A DNA stretch of 64,000 nucleotides from Paramacrobiotus metropolitanus (Eukaryota > Tardigrada > Eutardigrada > Parachela > Macrobiotidae), in assembly GCF_019649055.1 (NCBI RefSeq), contig NW_026570228.1, positions 310,001 through 374,000 of the forward strand. The letters run 5' to 3'. Made by a program: the position numbers and the translations under genes. Positions 38,831 through 50,909 of the stretch are shown in pieces. The notes beneath the pieces were generated by a model. It ran no database searches, was not told where the DNA came from, and saw nothing but the letters and a program-made list of their open reading frames with translations. Position 1 is the stretch's first letter. Every line of letters begins with the position of its first letter.

Positions 38831-40850
38831 ATGTCAGGTGCCGTGTTTAATAATTCCGCCCGTTTTGCAGTCGCTTCGGTAAACGCTACCAATAAAACAC
38901 CGGCTTGGGTGACGTTCGCGGGGCAGCTGAAAACATGGTTTATTATGTCTTTGCTGGAAGCATATGTCGGTACTATTATGTTCCTGATCTTTTTCGCCGC
39001 ACAATTTCATATGCGCGCACACAAAAAAACATCGGGAATCTTACTTCTCCATATTGCTATCTTGGATTTCACCTTATGTACCGTACATTTTCCACTAAAC
39101 ATTATGGTAGTTTATTTCAACGGGCGCCACACATTTCTTCCGCCGCAGCACTGCGTCTACGTACACAGTTTGCTGTTGATCACGAACAATGTCAGCTTTT
39201 ATTCGAATGCTTGTCTCGCACTTAATCGGTTTGTGGCAATGGTTTTTCCCCATCGGTACAAAGCGTGGTCAACTCGAAAAGTACTACTATTAATGGTACG
39301 TCATATCAGTTATAATTATTAATTGGAATTAATTAATTATACTAATAAATTATTATGAAAACTTAAATCTGAATTTTTTTTACTAGTCGATACTACAATT
39401 CTATAATGAAACTGTAGTAATAAATAATTGAGAATTGTCAGAAATAAAAATTTAACAAAGCTGTTAGTTACGAGCAACATTGCAGGTCGTGTCATCCTGG
39501 GGATTTGGTATACTAGTGACCTTTCCACTGTTGCTGGGCATCGGCGGCTCTTTCGGGCTATCGAACACTTGGGGTAGTTGTGGCTTCCATGAAAACCCCA
39601 GGGATTCACGTTCACGCTATTTCCCCATTCTGCGAGCCTGCACGGTGTATGCTCCGAATACACTGCAACTCACGCTTTATTTGGTGATGCTGCTGCATGC
39701 AGCTCATAAGGCGCGCCGAAGAATACAGCGCATTGCTTTAAACGATGCGCTAGTCCAAAAGCAAATACAGCGTCGGAAACTGGCACAAGTTCTGCTGGGG
39801 TTCACCCTCTGGAATTTTGCATGCTATTACCCCATGACAATTATCGCTAGCTTTCATCTGCCAGTGTATGCCGACGATCCCATACTGCAGCTTTATGTCA
39901 GAAATTCCAGCGTGCTGGGTTTCTCTATGACGCCGGTAAGCGGGCGATTTGAGCGCATATTGAACGATAAAAGTTACCGTTACATACTGCTTTTTTGCAC
40001 AACTCGATAACAACTATGCGGTTATTAAAATGAGATTCCCCGAAAATGTCTACGATGTCATGCTCAGAACGTAGATGCTTCCGTTATTGCATATTGTGAA
40101 AACAACCGCTTTTCGGTTTAAACCCAATGTTGACAATTTATACGTATTGGATATTCTACTACTGTACATTTTTCTTGATTTTATTATAACATTTGTATAC
40201 CCGACTGGTTAATTCATCACTTTTGTTTTAACCATGACACATGTAATGTACAGTAGCACACTCAAAGTACGAATAAAGTGCGTATCAGTTTTGCAGTTAA
40301 AGTGTAATTAAATTGGCGAGTGCGATGGTCAAGTGATTTACGTACATACGGAAGTTCGTACACATAGTTTTAGATAGTAGTTACTGTAGTCAGTAGTACC
40401 ACATACAAACTTTGCTCGTACTGTGTTAGCGCAAAATAGCATTAAAATTAATGGGACTGCGCTAATACAGTACAGTATGTAAAATTTTCAGTACTTGTTA
40501 CTTAGTTGTCAGCACGGTAGTGACAGCCAGAAAATTGCTGTACTCTGTTTCGCCCACATTCGTTAACGGCTGCATTGATATTCTTAATACTGAAGTCGAA
40601 GTCTTCTGCCGGCAACTTAAGTAAAAAAGTTGTTTCACCATTGATGCTGAGTATTTGGTGTTTCGTCTTTACACGCGTTACACAATTTAACACTACTGTT
40701 ACATTTTAGGTGGTGTTTTTTGTGCTGAGCGAAGAATACCGCACTGCGTTACGATCATTCTCCAAACGACATTTCTGCCGTGGAAACGCAACTCACACAC
40801 CATCTGGCATGGCCTTGATTGCGAAGGCGAAAATTCCCGCGGTTTCATAA
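38831..40850 (+). CDS. Three-exon GPCR, array member 7
   Basis: Exons 38831-39295, 39486-39935 and 40710-40850, phase-0 introns (190 and 774 bp), 351 residues. Exon 1: glycosylated N-terminus, TPAWVTFAGQL, TM1-TM3 ending NRFVAMVFPHRYKAW. Exon 2: VVSSW (TM4), GGSFGLSNTWGSCGFHENP in ECL2, TM5, TM6 WNFACYYPM, RNSSV before TM7. Exon 3: VVFFVLSEEYRTAL and a basic C-tail. Last member of the array. Splice sites are GTACGT..GCAG and GTAAGC..TTTTAG. Ligand unknown. Confidence 0.87.
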
Positions 40851-41240
40851 AACGATTAAGTATAGGCCTAGCCGTTAATGGAAAAATGACAGAAGCACAC
40901 GCAGCCAAAATTTGGAGTGTCAAGATAATATACATACGTTGCCTTGACACAGGCCTTTACACTGGTGTCTTTGTACAAAAGCTTTGCTTACTACCCTAGT
41001 ACTTAATTAAGCGAAAAAATTGCTTGTGGCAAATTAGAAACAGCGATCTGATTAAAAATCTAAGCGTTGTCAGGACAAAACGTAGAAAAACGTTTTTGAA
41101 AACGGCAAACCATCGTCGCAGCTTCAGACTATTAAAAGTTACGCGGTTTTCAATCAGATATCAGACGCTCGCACGCGTGTTTCTTTTCCTGAGAACCGCG
41201 CAGCTCTTAAAACGAATGAACGGTATCGAAGCGGTTCGTC
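40851..41240. other. Intergenic spacer
   Basis: No supported feature between the last array GPCR and the possible small gene. Confidence 0.4.
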
Positions 41241-41571
41241 ATGGCAAAAGCAACGGAACTCAAAGAACAACGTTTAACAGAAATCGAAGCCTGTGTTATG
41301 AGACCGGCACAATCAGGACCAAAAGCACTGCAATACCAAGTGCAGAAAGCTGCCGCAAAGGTAAGCATTCACACGTAACGCGAAAGCCAACGAACGATTT
41401 TAGGCGTTGCTCTCCATTCTCCGTAGATCACCAAACTTTTATCCAGAAAGTGTTTGCATGTTGATTTCAGAATCGACTGGTGCCGATGTTTCGCAACATA
41501 ACCAGGTGCAACGAGATTCACCTAATTTACACCTATGGGGATGGATTAGACAGACGAATACACGAGCGTAA
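41241..41571 (+). CDS. Possible small two-exon gene, unknown product
   Basis: Proposed exons 41241-41360 (40 codons from atcATGGCAAAAG) and 41404-41571, joined in phase 0 across a 43-nt intron with GTAAGC donor, GTAACG branch-like motif and TTTTAG acceptor. Unspliced, the frame stops within eight codons of the donor; spliced, it extends to 95 residues. Exon 1 reads like a short charged helix (ELKEQRLTEIEA) followed by ALQYQVQKAAAK. I recognise no family. The 47-nt intron of the F-box gene shows such small introns occur here. Evidence is only splice signal plus composition. Confidence 0.35.
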
Positions 41572-42536
41572 ATAGCTGTCATCTCGTGCGGTACATCTTT
41601 GCGTCTGGAACCATTTCGCCGTCCGTACGCTAACTAAACAAAATTACAACAATGTGACCTATCCAGACCACTAAGGACAGAACACGCACGAGTCGGCACG
41701 ACAAAGCATGCCGCAACACACAAACCACACCTCCGGAATGTTTGGCTATTTATTGCTACGAGTATAGAAATTTCGTTTGTCTGTATTTTAATAGTACGCC
41801 ATTCAAGATCGAAGATGCATGTCATTGATTTTGTTGAGATGATGCCACAAGTGACAACTACAATGCGTCGCAGACTTTATAACTTTTGTTTACGACATGT
41901 TCACCATCAAGGAAGCAAATCAGGTGTATCACACTACCAAGAAAAACAGGCACACGGAAGACTGAAAAAACAACGAAAGTCATCGCTCACTCCTATTTGA
42001 CCTTTAAAAAGGCCGGAAATGCCCGGAATGAATACTCTACGAGAGCCGCATTCTAAGAGAGCCGAACTTTAAGCAGCCAGTGTTTTTGGTCGGTTTGATC
42101 CGCCAGAGACACAACTGTGTGTAATGTGAGTATGCGCTGCCGGCATAATACCGGTCCTTCCATGCCGGTATCATGCACAGATCACTGCAAGCGTCAAACA
42201 GCTCGTTGTTGTCACTTTCAAAAATAGACCGAAAGTACCGTGTGCCTACCAGTTAACGGTGGTATGCCAGCCGCAGTGAATAATGGTGAAAAACATCATT
42301 CTGCGGGCTTGCTCATTTCCTCATTTCCGGGCTTTGTTTACTTTTTGATTACACACACTGCAAACCTTTCCTGTTCAAGTTCCATAGCCTGACAACCAGA
42401 CCGTTACAGAAGCACAAAACCACACTTAACGAAATTCGCTGAACTCATTTTAATTAAATTTCATTTGAGACGTTGTACTGCTGATTAGAAGACCAGAGGC
42501 ACCTTCGCGGTGTGCCCATTCTACGTATAGAAAAAA
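41572..42536. other. Intergenic region
   Basis: An ORF at 41815-42000 is basic and unsupported. Nothing else was recognised. Confidence 0.4.
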
Positions 42537-45159
42537 ATGTATTTGTACGAGGATACCGAACGGTCTGTGTACGCGTGGAATGCTGTGGATGTGGAAGTTG
42601 ACGGACTACAGCAGCACGGCCATGTAATTGGCCTGGAAGATGTCGATAAATTTCCGCCGCGTCTGATCGTCGATTTTGGATGTCCGTCTCAGCGGTCTGC
42701 GCTAGTTAATTATGGAAAGGTTTTCGATTGCTCGCAGCCAGGGCAAAGCATCCCGAAGCGACGAGCTTCAGTAGAGGCGCTGCTGCGCAGCCACCCCGAC
42801 CAGCCGTGGAAATGGTACCCCGCCACAGTCATGAAGGACCAGATTGCGGAGGGGAAGTATGCCCTGGTGGAATCAATGCTAGACGGGCATCGCGTTCGCG
42901 AACTCCTTCCCTGTATTCAGATTCGGCAGCGTTTGTCGGCAGAGGCGCTCCAACTGAAAATTTTACAGCCCGGTCATTTCCAGATTAGAACGTGTAACGT
43001 ACCCGATCATAACCGGCATGTGTTGGACCTACTTTTGCCGGCCAGGTTCCGTAATGACAATTCTGAACGGACACCTCGGGCTCGGTTGATATCGAAAGCC
43101 GGTGGAAGTATGCGATACCTGCAGCGATTCACCGATTCCCCGCTATCGACCCGAGACGCCGTAAGCTGCAGGATGTTGCCTCTCTATATACTCTAAATAA
43201 ACCGTTCTTTAACATAGGGTTGTCATCACGTCATCACACGCTATCACAATCATGCCGATTTCCTGTTCACAATCCCATCATGCCGAAGAATTTTGGCCGT
43301 GATAACCTGATGGGATGAGTGATGGGATTGGGAAGTGAAGGGATGATTTCCCAGTGCCAAGAAGTTGGTGTTTTAGCGGCACATTTTACTGTGCGTCAGT
43401 TATGCCGCATAAGTTTTGCGCGCTACAAAGTCTTTTTCGTTTTTAAATCAGGCGAACGCCGTATGGGAAAAATTTATAAGCTAGGTCTTGAGCATTCTGG
43501 CCATCACGGTACGCTTTGCCGCTTCCACAACAGTGCATTTGGTTGGATGATAATGCATTTCTCACTTGTGATAGCTGTTTTTATAACACTCATATTTTAT
43601 GAAAACATTAAAAAAAGTTTTGTAAAAACATTTGTTTTAAAAAAAATTGATTAAAATTCATTTTATTTTCGTCCCACCGATCCCACCAATCCCATCACTT
43701 CACGTTCCCATTCCCATCACATCCCACTTCAAAAATCTGGGTGGGATGACAACCCTACTTTAACAGCCTCACAGCATGTGAAAATTAAACATTTTTTATC
43801 CATCGGGCCGAGAGACCAGCAGACCAAAGATAATTTCAGATGTAAAGACAGTACTTTAAGCAAAGTATTAAAAAACTGTTCTTCAAGTCTTGCTTACACT
43901 TTTAATGAATATTCGTGGCAGAAAGATAACTGCCCTAAGTTTAACGACACGTAAATTACTTACACTGCACAGAAACCTTGGAATTTTTCAAACCTGCTAG
44001 CAAAATTGATTAATAGGGCTATAGCAGTACAAAACTGCAAATTGTACAGCTGTGCTTCTTTTACGTAGGCGAAATTACGGATGAAGTTACAGCTCGACAC
44101 TGGCTTCAAACTGGTTCCGTTAACGACCGAGGGCTCGGGAACTGTAACAGATGAAGCGCAGTCCAGTACCACAGAACAGTGTAGTTTGTCGCTACCACTG
44201 GTACTATTGACCGAAATCTTTCTCTCGCTGGACACCATCGATCGGAAACGCTGCCGACGTGTCTGTAATCTATGGGACGAGATTCTCACTTCGGCATCAG
44301 TGTCTCAAATTATCCACATCTCATTCGAGCAACCCAGCTTTACCGCCCGGTTGAAGAGCTGCCGGAGCGTGGATTACGTAGCGTACGGTTGCATCTTCAA
44401 GCACATAACGGCCGCAACGCGAACCCTATGCTTGCGCAATTGGGAGGAAATTAGTAATGATGGCATCATCGAAATGGAGCCAGAGCGCCGCCTGACCACC
44501 GGAAAAATGATGGTCTGTGTCAAGGAAGCGCTGGAAGACATTGGTGCCCGTCTGGATCGGTTAATTGTACACCGGCTGTCAATCTCAAGTGCCCGCTTCA
44601 GCCCGATTTTGCTGACGTATTTTGGAAGCGTCGCCGATCTGTATTTCAGTTTAGCGACCTGCTGTAATCGTGTGATTTGGAAGAATTTTTCGTTAAGCTG
44701 CCACTATGGACTGAGTGATTCGCGTATTGAGTTTCGCTTTCCCTACGCGTTCTTCCTTCTGCGCAGTGTGGATACGGCACAGATTTGGGATCTGTTCGAA
44801 CACCATGTGGTCTGCAGCGAAGCGATGGACATGGAGCTACTAGAGTACTGGACAAATGAACTGATTACCCGACAGGTAAACGATGTCGGCCAGAAGCTGG
44901 CCGAGGCAATTCTGGTAAGTGGTCTGTTTTTACGCTTTTTTGTCGGGACCGAGATTGCAAGAAGAAATGCGAGTTAGGTCGCTCGTGTATCTGTAGCTCC
45001 TGGATGCGTACCAACGACACGGATCCGCGTAGATCCAACCACTACTTCCGCCGGGTGTGGTCTTTGTCTACCCTGGACAGCTTGGATGTGAGGAAGCTGA
45101 ACAAGTTCTGTCTGTATGCGTGGGCTACTTTCATTGGAAAACTGGATTTCACGTCTTAG
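42537..45159 (+). CDS. F-box protein with a lineage-specific N-terminal module
   Basis: Exons 42537-43160, 44069-44914 and 44962-45159, all phase 0 (donors GTAAGC and GTAAGT; introns 908 and 47 nt), 555 residues. The first about 150 residues form a module with YAWNAVDVEV, QHGHVIG, LIVDFGCPSQRS and W-x-WYP, which I associate from memory with a large tardigrade gene family of unknown function. Residues near 245-285 in exon 2 form an F-box (LPLVLLTEIFLSLDTIDRKR..RVCNLWDEI), which binds SKP1 in SCF ubiquitin ligases. The remainder is a helical/beta region with no recognised repeat, and exon 3 adds a Cys-rich start (KKCELGRSCICSSW). The role as a substrate receptor is inference. A MITE sits in intron 1. 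Confidence 0.72.
43215..43757 (+). mobile_element. hAT-type MITE in an F-box gene intron
   Basis: A 543-bp element with perfect 13-bp terminal inverted repeats TAGGGTTGTCATC / GATGACAACCCTA and a perfect 8-bp target duplication CTTTAACA (43207-43214 and 43758-43765). Subterminal sequence is rich in CCCATCAC / GTGATGGG words in both orientations, typical of hAT transposase-binding regions. The longest ORF is not transposase-like, so it is non-autonomous. It lies wholly inside intron 1 and does not touch the splice sites. Confidence 0.9.
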
Positions 45160-45838
45160 GCAGAAAGTGGCGCCCAGTTATTTAGATGATCTGTCCTGTT
45201 TTTGTACAAATTTTTATTTTTGTGGCTGCTATATCTTGTTGATGTACGTAGCAGAGACTCCCCTGCATTAACGCGATACTAACAGTCAGAAAATTATGCA
45301 GTCCGGTACGCACTCGGCAACAATTTCACTGATAATACCGTTGTGGAGCCAACACCTAGTGTCGATAACCGGGAAGATTAAACTTTCATTTCCTATATAC
45401 ATGAGCAAAATAAATCTGTGGCAAACCTGGAAATTTTTGCAGTCTATTGCCTCAATAGCGATAATTATGATTTCACCGAACGCACAACTTCAGCAATACT
45501 TCTATACATAGCTTCATCATACCTTACAGATGCTGGCGTTGAGCGAAAGGTAATGAAGCAGGTTTCTACGAATGTTTTCTGATAGGAATTGTTTAATTAT
45601 AATTTAATCACTCGTTTTGCCCAAAATCTGAGCGTATCATGACTAAGGATGTGGAAATGCAAAGTATTAAGCATCGGAAAAACACTTAATCCGAAACCGA
45701 CAGGCCACTGCTGTTTTCCGGACACTGCAGTAACACATTGGAAAACTGTAGTTGTTATAATAAGAGTCTTGCATGGATCGACACTGATGTTAACCATGAG
45801 CAACATCCCGGCTGCGAGAGCGAAATCTCCGAAGGGCT
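45160..45838. other. Convergent 3' flanks
   Basis: Lies between the stops of the F-box gene (+) and the three-finger receptor gene (-). AATAAA near 45410 may serve the F-box gene. No other feature. Confidence 0.45.
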
Positions 45839-47848
45839 TCATTCCTCCTCGCCGCCGGCACTATCTCCGGTATCAGCGCTATTATCGCTGTCTCCTGAGG
45901 CGGCACTACTGGTGCTTTTTTTTCGCTTGCGGATTTTGAACCAGTACCATAGACCACCCGCAACTGCTGCTAAAGTTACCTAAACCATACAAGAGAGTTC
46001 TACATTTGTGTCGGTTACTGTTTAGTACACTGGCGATTTAATAATTTGCACTTGTATGATTAATTATCAGGACCATTTCCTACGTCAGCGAGATTGAATA
46101 ATATGTGAAATATGACTTACCACGCCAGCCGCGATTCCGGCGATTAATCCAGCGTTGGATCCGCTAGAACTGGTGCCACTACCTCTACCTTCACCTACTA
46201 AACGATTTATATTTGAAAAGATCAATAAATTTCAGTTTCTCAGCTTGCTATTGTGTATAAAATATGAATGTAACAACAGATCCTTGGATGAGTAAAAGAA
46301 TAAAATAAACCTAAAAGCAGAAATGCAGAGAAGCGTCAAAGAATATTATAACCTTATATGCTTCTACGCCTGTGAAACGGTTATTAATAATGTTTCGCTA
46401 CAGCCAGTACCTGTAGCATTATTGGAAGGATCACTGGCATTGCTGTAACTGGTTGATAAGGTCATCGTGGACACGGTTGTATCTTGCGCGTGACCATTGT
46501 CATCAGCAGCAAGAGCTGCGTCATCATTGCCGGGAATAGCGTCATCCTTATCATCATATACCTTGGCAGTGACGGCGACAGTGGTAGGGGCTTTCTCGGG
46601 GTCGCGGATAGGCGGATCAGTGACGGTTAGTGAAACCAAATTCACCTTGATCACGCCATCTATAGCGGCCAAGGAAAAATTCCCCGGTGCGGGCTTTGGT
46701 GTATCGCTTTCAGCATAGTTCACCTATATAGTGCAGTCAGGAAGCTAGCCGGTAGTATAGTGCCGTCAATCGTTGCTCTGTTGATTCCCCAACGGTGCTT
46801 ACCGATAGAACGGGCTGTTCCATCAATTTATCCCATCCTAGCGCATTGCAATAGTCGGTTACGCAGAAGCACCGGCGGTCCACGAGAGGCAAGCCGCGTG
46901 GACCATACGACATCGGTCGTGTAACCTCCTGGCATACCATCTTCTGTCCTTTCGCCATGGTTCTAAATATCTTAGCATCTCCTTCGACGTCTTTGGGTAC
47001 TGAGCAACCTCTGCCCATTACCGGTGCTGTGAGTTAGCAAAAAGCCCTCTAGCGACATGTACTATGATACGGCACAAGAACAATATACTCGTACTTTGTA
47101 GCAATATCTGCATCGAATTACCCAGTTTATTTGGTCATCAGAACGCTTATTCTCCTCAAACGGAAAGAAAGTCGTACTTCTACTGTAAACTTGTCTTAAA
47201 AGGCAAAATCCATGCACCCCATTCCATCTTTGCCCTTAGCGACCGGGTTACAACATGGTATATTCCCGATAAAATTGTCACAATGCAACCCGTTACAAAA
47301 AAGAGCCTGATCGCGCTTTTCCCGCCTCTTTATTTTTTAAGCGTTTTACACAATCTTCACCGTTGCACGTGGTAAATTCGAAACAACCCTTTCATATCGA
47401 CATTCGACAAAAGCAAGTAGTACATACCTTATTTCTGGTTTTAGTTCTGAGGTTGCAGTTTTACTTACAGTATGTTGGCAGGATCTTGCCTGGTACCTTT
47501 CGAACCCCAGTCCCGATAACGCAAGTGGTGGCCTTCTCGCAAATTTGTTTAGTGTCCCTTCTAGTTGTAAGGCACACATCTGGGAATGTCTGCTCCTTTT
47601 CATTACATCTGTAGCATTCGAGTGATTGAACGCCTGAGAAAAAGTAAACATGCATCATTAAACGGGCGTTTTGTAATATTTATAAATTTAATACAATTTT
47701 GTATTCGTACAAGCACAACTCAAGTTATGACGTTTTGTACATAAAAGCCACTGCCTAAATTATTGTGCAGAATATTACCTTGCGGTTGTAAATTAGCAAA
47801 CCACATTAATGAAAAATACCATCTCGAAACAGACAGAAAATTGACCAT
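45839..47848 (-). CDS. Three-finger (Ly6-like) single-pass membrane protein
   Basis: Six exons on the minus strand: 47848-47779 (signal peptide, MVNFLSVSRW), 47633-47469, 47026-46803, 46723-46411, 46194-46121 and 45979-45839; phases 1,1,0,1,0 all agree, giving 328 residues. The mature protein begins with a ten-cysteine three-finger pattern: LECYRC, DVC, ICEK, TTC, then GCS, MVC, RRCFC and a terminal DYCN (the Ly6 CxxxxxCN ending). A Ser/Thr/Asp-rich stalk with NAS and NAT sequons follows, then a transmembrane helix split by the last intron (GLIAGIAAGV | VTLAAVAGGLWYW), a stop-transfer KIRKRKK, and a short acidic tail (GGEEE). Most Ly6 proteins are GPI-anchored; a true TM and tail is less usual. 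Ligand unknown. Confidence 0.78.
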
Positions 47849-48715
47849 GGTACGATTGTACGGTTTCCAGGCTGATGCGGTTACATAATGATAATAGTAA
47901 GTGGGAAAGACTTCAAAAGTTTGGAATATCGCCACCGTTAACAAAGTAATGGAGTTAAATTGCCATGCAGATGCAGGTTGTTAGAGAAAGGAAAGAACTG
48001 GAAAGGAAAACTTCACAACAACCCGAGCGCATATTACAACAAATAGTACTAAAAATGAAAAGTATGCGAAAAAACAGGAGGGGGGCAAAAAGCAATGTTG
48101 TCCAAATTATTCCACACCAAAGCGTTAGCGTTGATTTTAGAGCGGTCAGAAGTAGAACAGAAAAAATTACTTAAGCGGGTATGTCCATTATTATTGAACG
48201 CACGGACACTTAGTACAGGTGAAAATATTAGAATAATAAATAGTACACTTGAAAGTGAAAAAGTAATTAAAGTGATGTTTGCTCAGATGTCTCTTATTGT
48301 GATCTTGAGTACAACATATTACAAATGCTCGCATTTTCGTTCCAACTTGCCAGGCAACAGTATCATTATTCGAATAGCAGTGCCATTTATATGACATGAC
48401 CTTTCCAGTGTATTTTCCGGTTTAGTTCCTTTACATACAAAAGCCGGCCAGGCAAAGAAATCGGCATACTACCTCACAGTTAAAGGTACTTAGGTATATA
48501 CAGATTAAAGAAAAAGACCAAAGTCTCTGTTCCTCTGTTACTTTACAAGAAGATCTTAAAAGACATCGTTTCATTTATAAAACCGAATAGAGCTTGAGAG
48601 CACTTTTGCCCAAATTAATACGATACTTCGTATACATACTAACTACAGCAATCCGTATTATATTTATTTCAATTGCACATGATTGTTACATGTTGATGTA
48701 TCAACTGTTTGGGCA
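47849..48715. other. Intergenic region, nothing recognised
   Basis: Short basic ORFs at 47965 and 48095 overlap and have no supporting context. Confidence 0.45.
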
Positions 48716-49735
48716 CTAAACAATGCGCATAAAATCGAATTTACTTAGGCGAAACACATCATTCTTGATGGCCACTCTCAAATCCTTCATCGTAATAAGA
48801 ATCAGCAGAGGATCCAGTAGCGGCTGGATGGAGTACAAATAGAATCCCACCTGTCGCATTATGGGTATATCTACATCGACAAACACACCCACCGTGTAGT
48901 ACATATTATACGGTGTCCAGCAGATGACAACACCAGTTGTTAACGCTGTCAACACCAGAAAACCCTTAGTCGTCCCGCGTTTCTTAACGATGATTTGTGC
49001 CGGTGTAACCGTCATTGCGGTATCCGAATGCTTCACCAGCATCTTCTGTTTCCTGGTCTGTCGCCATAAGAACGGAAACGCCGCCGCCATGAAAAATATG
49101 GGCAAATCGTAGATAACAATCATACAAATCGCTTCCCACACTATCTGCCCATGGTAGTCGATATTGATGTTACAGCCGTTGACCTCCACCGGATGGCGGT
49201 AAAACATCGCGTCGACGACGACACCGGGTGCACAAATAATATGCACGTATACAATCGCAGCGATAACTAGGAAAACCGCGGTTTTTATCGTGTGTTTTTG
49301 CCGATAGGAGATCGGGAAGGCGATGGCCCAGATCCGGTTGACGGTGATCAGGACGTGCATGTGCGGCTGGATTCCGGTTAGCACCCAACCGGAATACAGG
49401 CGAAATGTGCAAGATCCATAACCCAACGGGAAAAGGGCAAAAACATGCTCGATAATGACGAAAATGTCGTCGGTTACACAGTACAACGCGTTGGCTGACA
49501 GCAGCGCCATGATGTACACGGTGAAGGAGGAACGGAGGTCATGGTGACGGATAAATACCACAAGGATCAGTGTGTTCACCAGGAATGTTAGAACGGCGAT
49601 GCACGCTAAGAACACGGCGCCGGAATTCCAGTTAACCTGTGCGTCCGTGTACAATACACTGCCGGTTCTGTTTGGTGTTGCTGCGACGGTGGTCGTGCTG
49701 CTTACGTTATCCTTTGCGATCCAGCTTTTAATCAT
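48716..49735 (-). CDS. Single-exon rhodopsin-like GPCR (long-loop subtype)
   Basis: 339 residues. Glycosylated N-terminus, TM1 with V-N-T (VNTLIL), TM2 ending NALYCVTDD, Cys in GSCTFRLY before TM3, HMHVLITVNRIWAIAFP, ECL2 Cys (NGCNIN), a long basic ICL3 (WRQTRKQK...KKRGTTK), CWTPYNMYY in TM6 and QPLLDPLL in TM7. Clear sister of the gene at 4943-5956 some 43 kb away, sharing TM2, TM3 and TM7 signatures that the other single-exon receptors lack. The first ATG gives the same layout as the sister. Ligand unknown. Confidence 0.9.
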   Translation of the reverse strand: MIKSWIAKDNVSSTTTVAATPNRTGSVLYTDAQVNWNSGAVFLACIAVLTFLVNTLILVVFIRHHDLRSSFTVYIMALLSANALYCVTDDIFVIIEHVFALFPLGYGSCTFRLYSGWVLTGIQPHMHVLITVNRIWAIAFPISYRQKHTIKTAVFLVIAAIVYVHIICAPGVVVDAMFYRHPVEVNGCNINIDYHGQIVWEAICMIVIYDLPIFFMAAAFPFLWRQTRKQKMLVKHSDTAMTVTPAQIIVKKRGTTKGFLVLTALTTGVVICWTPYNMYYTVGVFVDVDIPIMRQVGFYLYSIQPLLDPLLILITMKDLRVAIKNDVFRLSKFDFMRIV

Positions 49736-50806
49736 CGTGACCTTAGTGATAAATGTTATCTATACCGAGCTGCTGTTAAAGATGTCTGATGTCATTAGTT
49801 GCAAAACTGGAATTTTCTATCGCATGTATCTGCACTTTTGCTAAACAGTTCAAAGTTAGGCACACTGGGATTCTCTTTGGGGAGAAATCTAAATCCCGAG
49901 TGCGCTCATTGAGACACACTTGTGCAAACACAATGCTACTGAAGTGCAATTGCTTGGGGTGGGTGTGATGCCTGTTCAACGGTTTATATTTGTTTTCTGG
50001 TTTCTGGGTGTTTGTTTTGTTGTTGTATGCATCGTTCTCCAGCCGAGACCTACTAACGCGTACGGCTATGGGACGATGTGCTGTGAACGGATGATATCAT
50101 TCGATCCCCAGCGTAAACCCATTGTAAAAGCTATCTAAATTAATATTAAATATTATTGTAGCTTTGTGGATTACTTTGTGTATTTCGTTGCAGATGTGCA
50201 TTCCTTCCTATATTTTCACTGTCCATAAATTTCAGAAACTTTTGATACGAAAAGAAATTAACAAATTTACTGAATTATAACAGAATTTAGAAGAAAGTTT
50301 TTGCAGGTTTTAATTAAAAGTTGAAAAGATTTTACGTATACACCTTTACATAACTAATGTTGTGTAAAAAATTGCAAGTTTTAAACTGTAACGTTGTTTG
50401 TGTGAATTCAAAGTACGGTAAGTGCATGCAGCAGAATATTTCACCTAAATATTTGCAGTTAAGAGTTTAATAACAGGCAGAATGGAAAATGCCAGCACAA
50501 TCGGTTTTTACCGGCAAGTGAATCCTGTTTACTGATGATCAAATTCGAGAAAGCAAAATTTACCGCTGCCTGATACAAAAGCACCGTGACGAGCAGATTT
50601 GCATAGTGCGAAATCCGTTACCAAAAAGCCTTGTGAAGACCAGCAGAATTACAGTACAGATCAGACGTAACCTTAACCGCTTTTTGACCTGCTTTATCAG
50701 CTTTTGTGCAGCATTTAGCGGGCTTTTGACTACGCAAGCAGCATCCGGAAGCTTTCTTGGTTTTTGGATACAGATTACTGGGCCGGACCTGCGCTACGTC
50801 CGCGTC
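49736..50806. other. Intergenic region with one doubtful small secreted peptide
   Basis: 49968-50138 could encode 56 residues: a very hydrophobic leader (FIFVFWFLGVCFVVVCIVL) followed by a short tail with TMCCERM. It has ATG and stop but no other support. The rest is AT-rich and unassigned. Confidence 0.35.
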
Positions 50807-50814
50807 TATTTAAA
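50807..50814 (+). promoter_or_regulatory. TATA-like box
   Basis: TATTTAAA about 100 bp before the ATG of the modular secreted protein, the same scale of spacing as the TATA boxes of the proline-rich genes. TCCAGT about 14 bp downstream is initiator-like but rather close. Confidence 0.4.
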
Positions 50815-50909
50815 CCTTTCCAGTGGCCTCCATTTTGCCATTTGCTTGACTTTCTTGATCAGTACAAGCAAACTCTTTACTTTATCGTTTACGTTAAAAA
50901 GTTGGAAAA

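Noticed and set aside
41024-41464. 146-codon Arg/Lys-rich ORF
   Set aside because: TTG start and overlaps the better two-exon model in another frame.
43319-43654. 111-codon ORF inside the hAT MITE
   Set aside because: Low-complexity, no transposase motif, lies between MITE ends; taken as chance.
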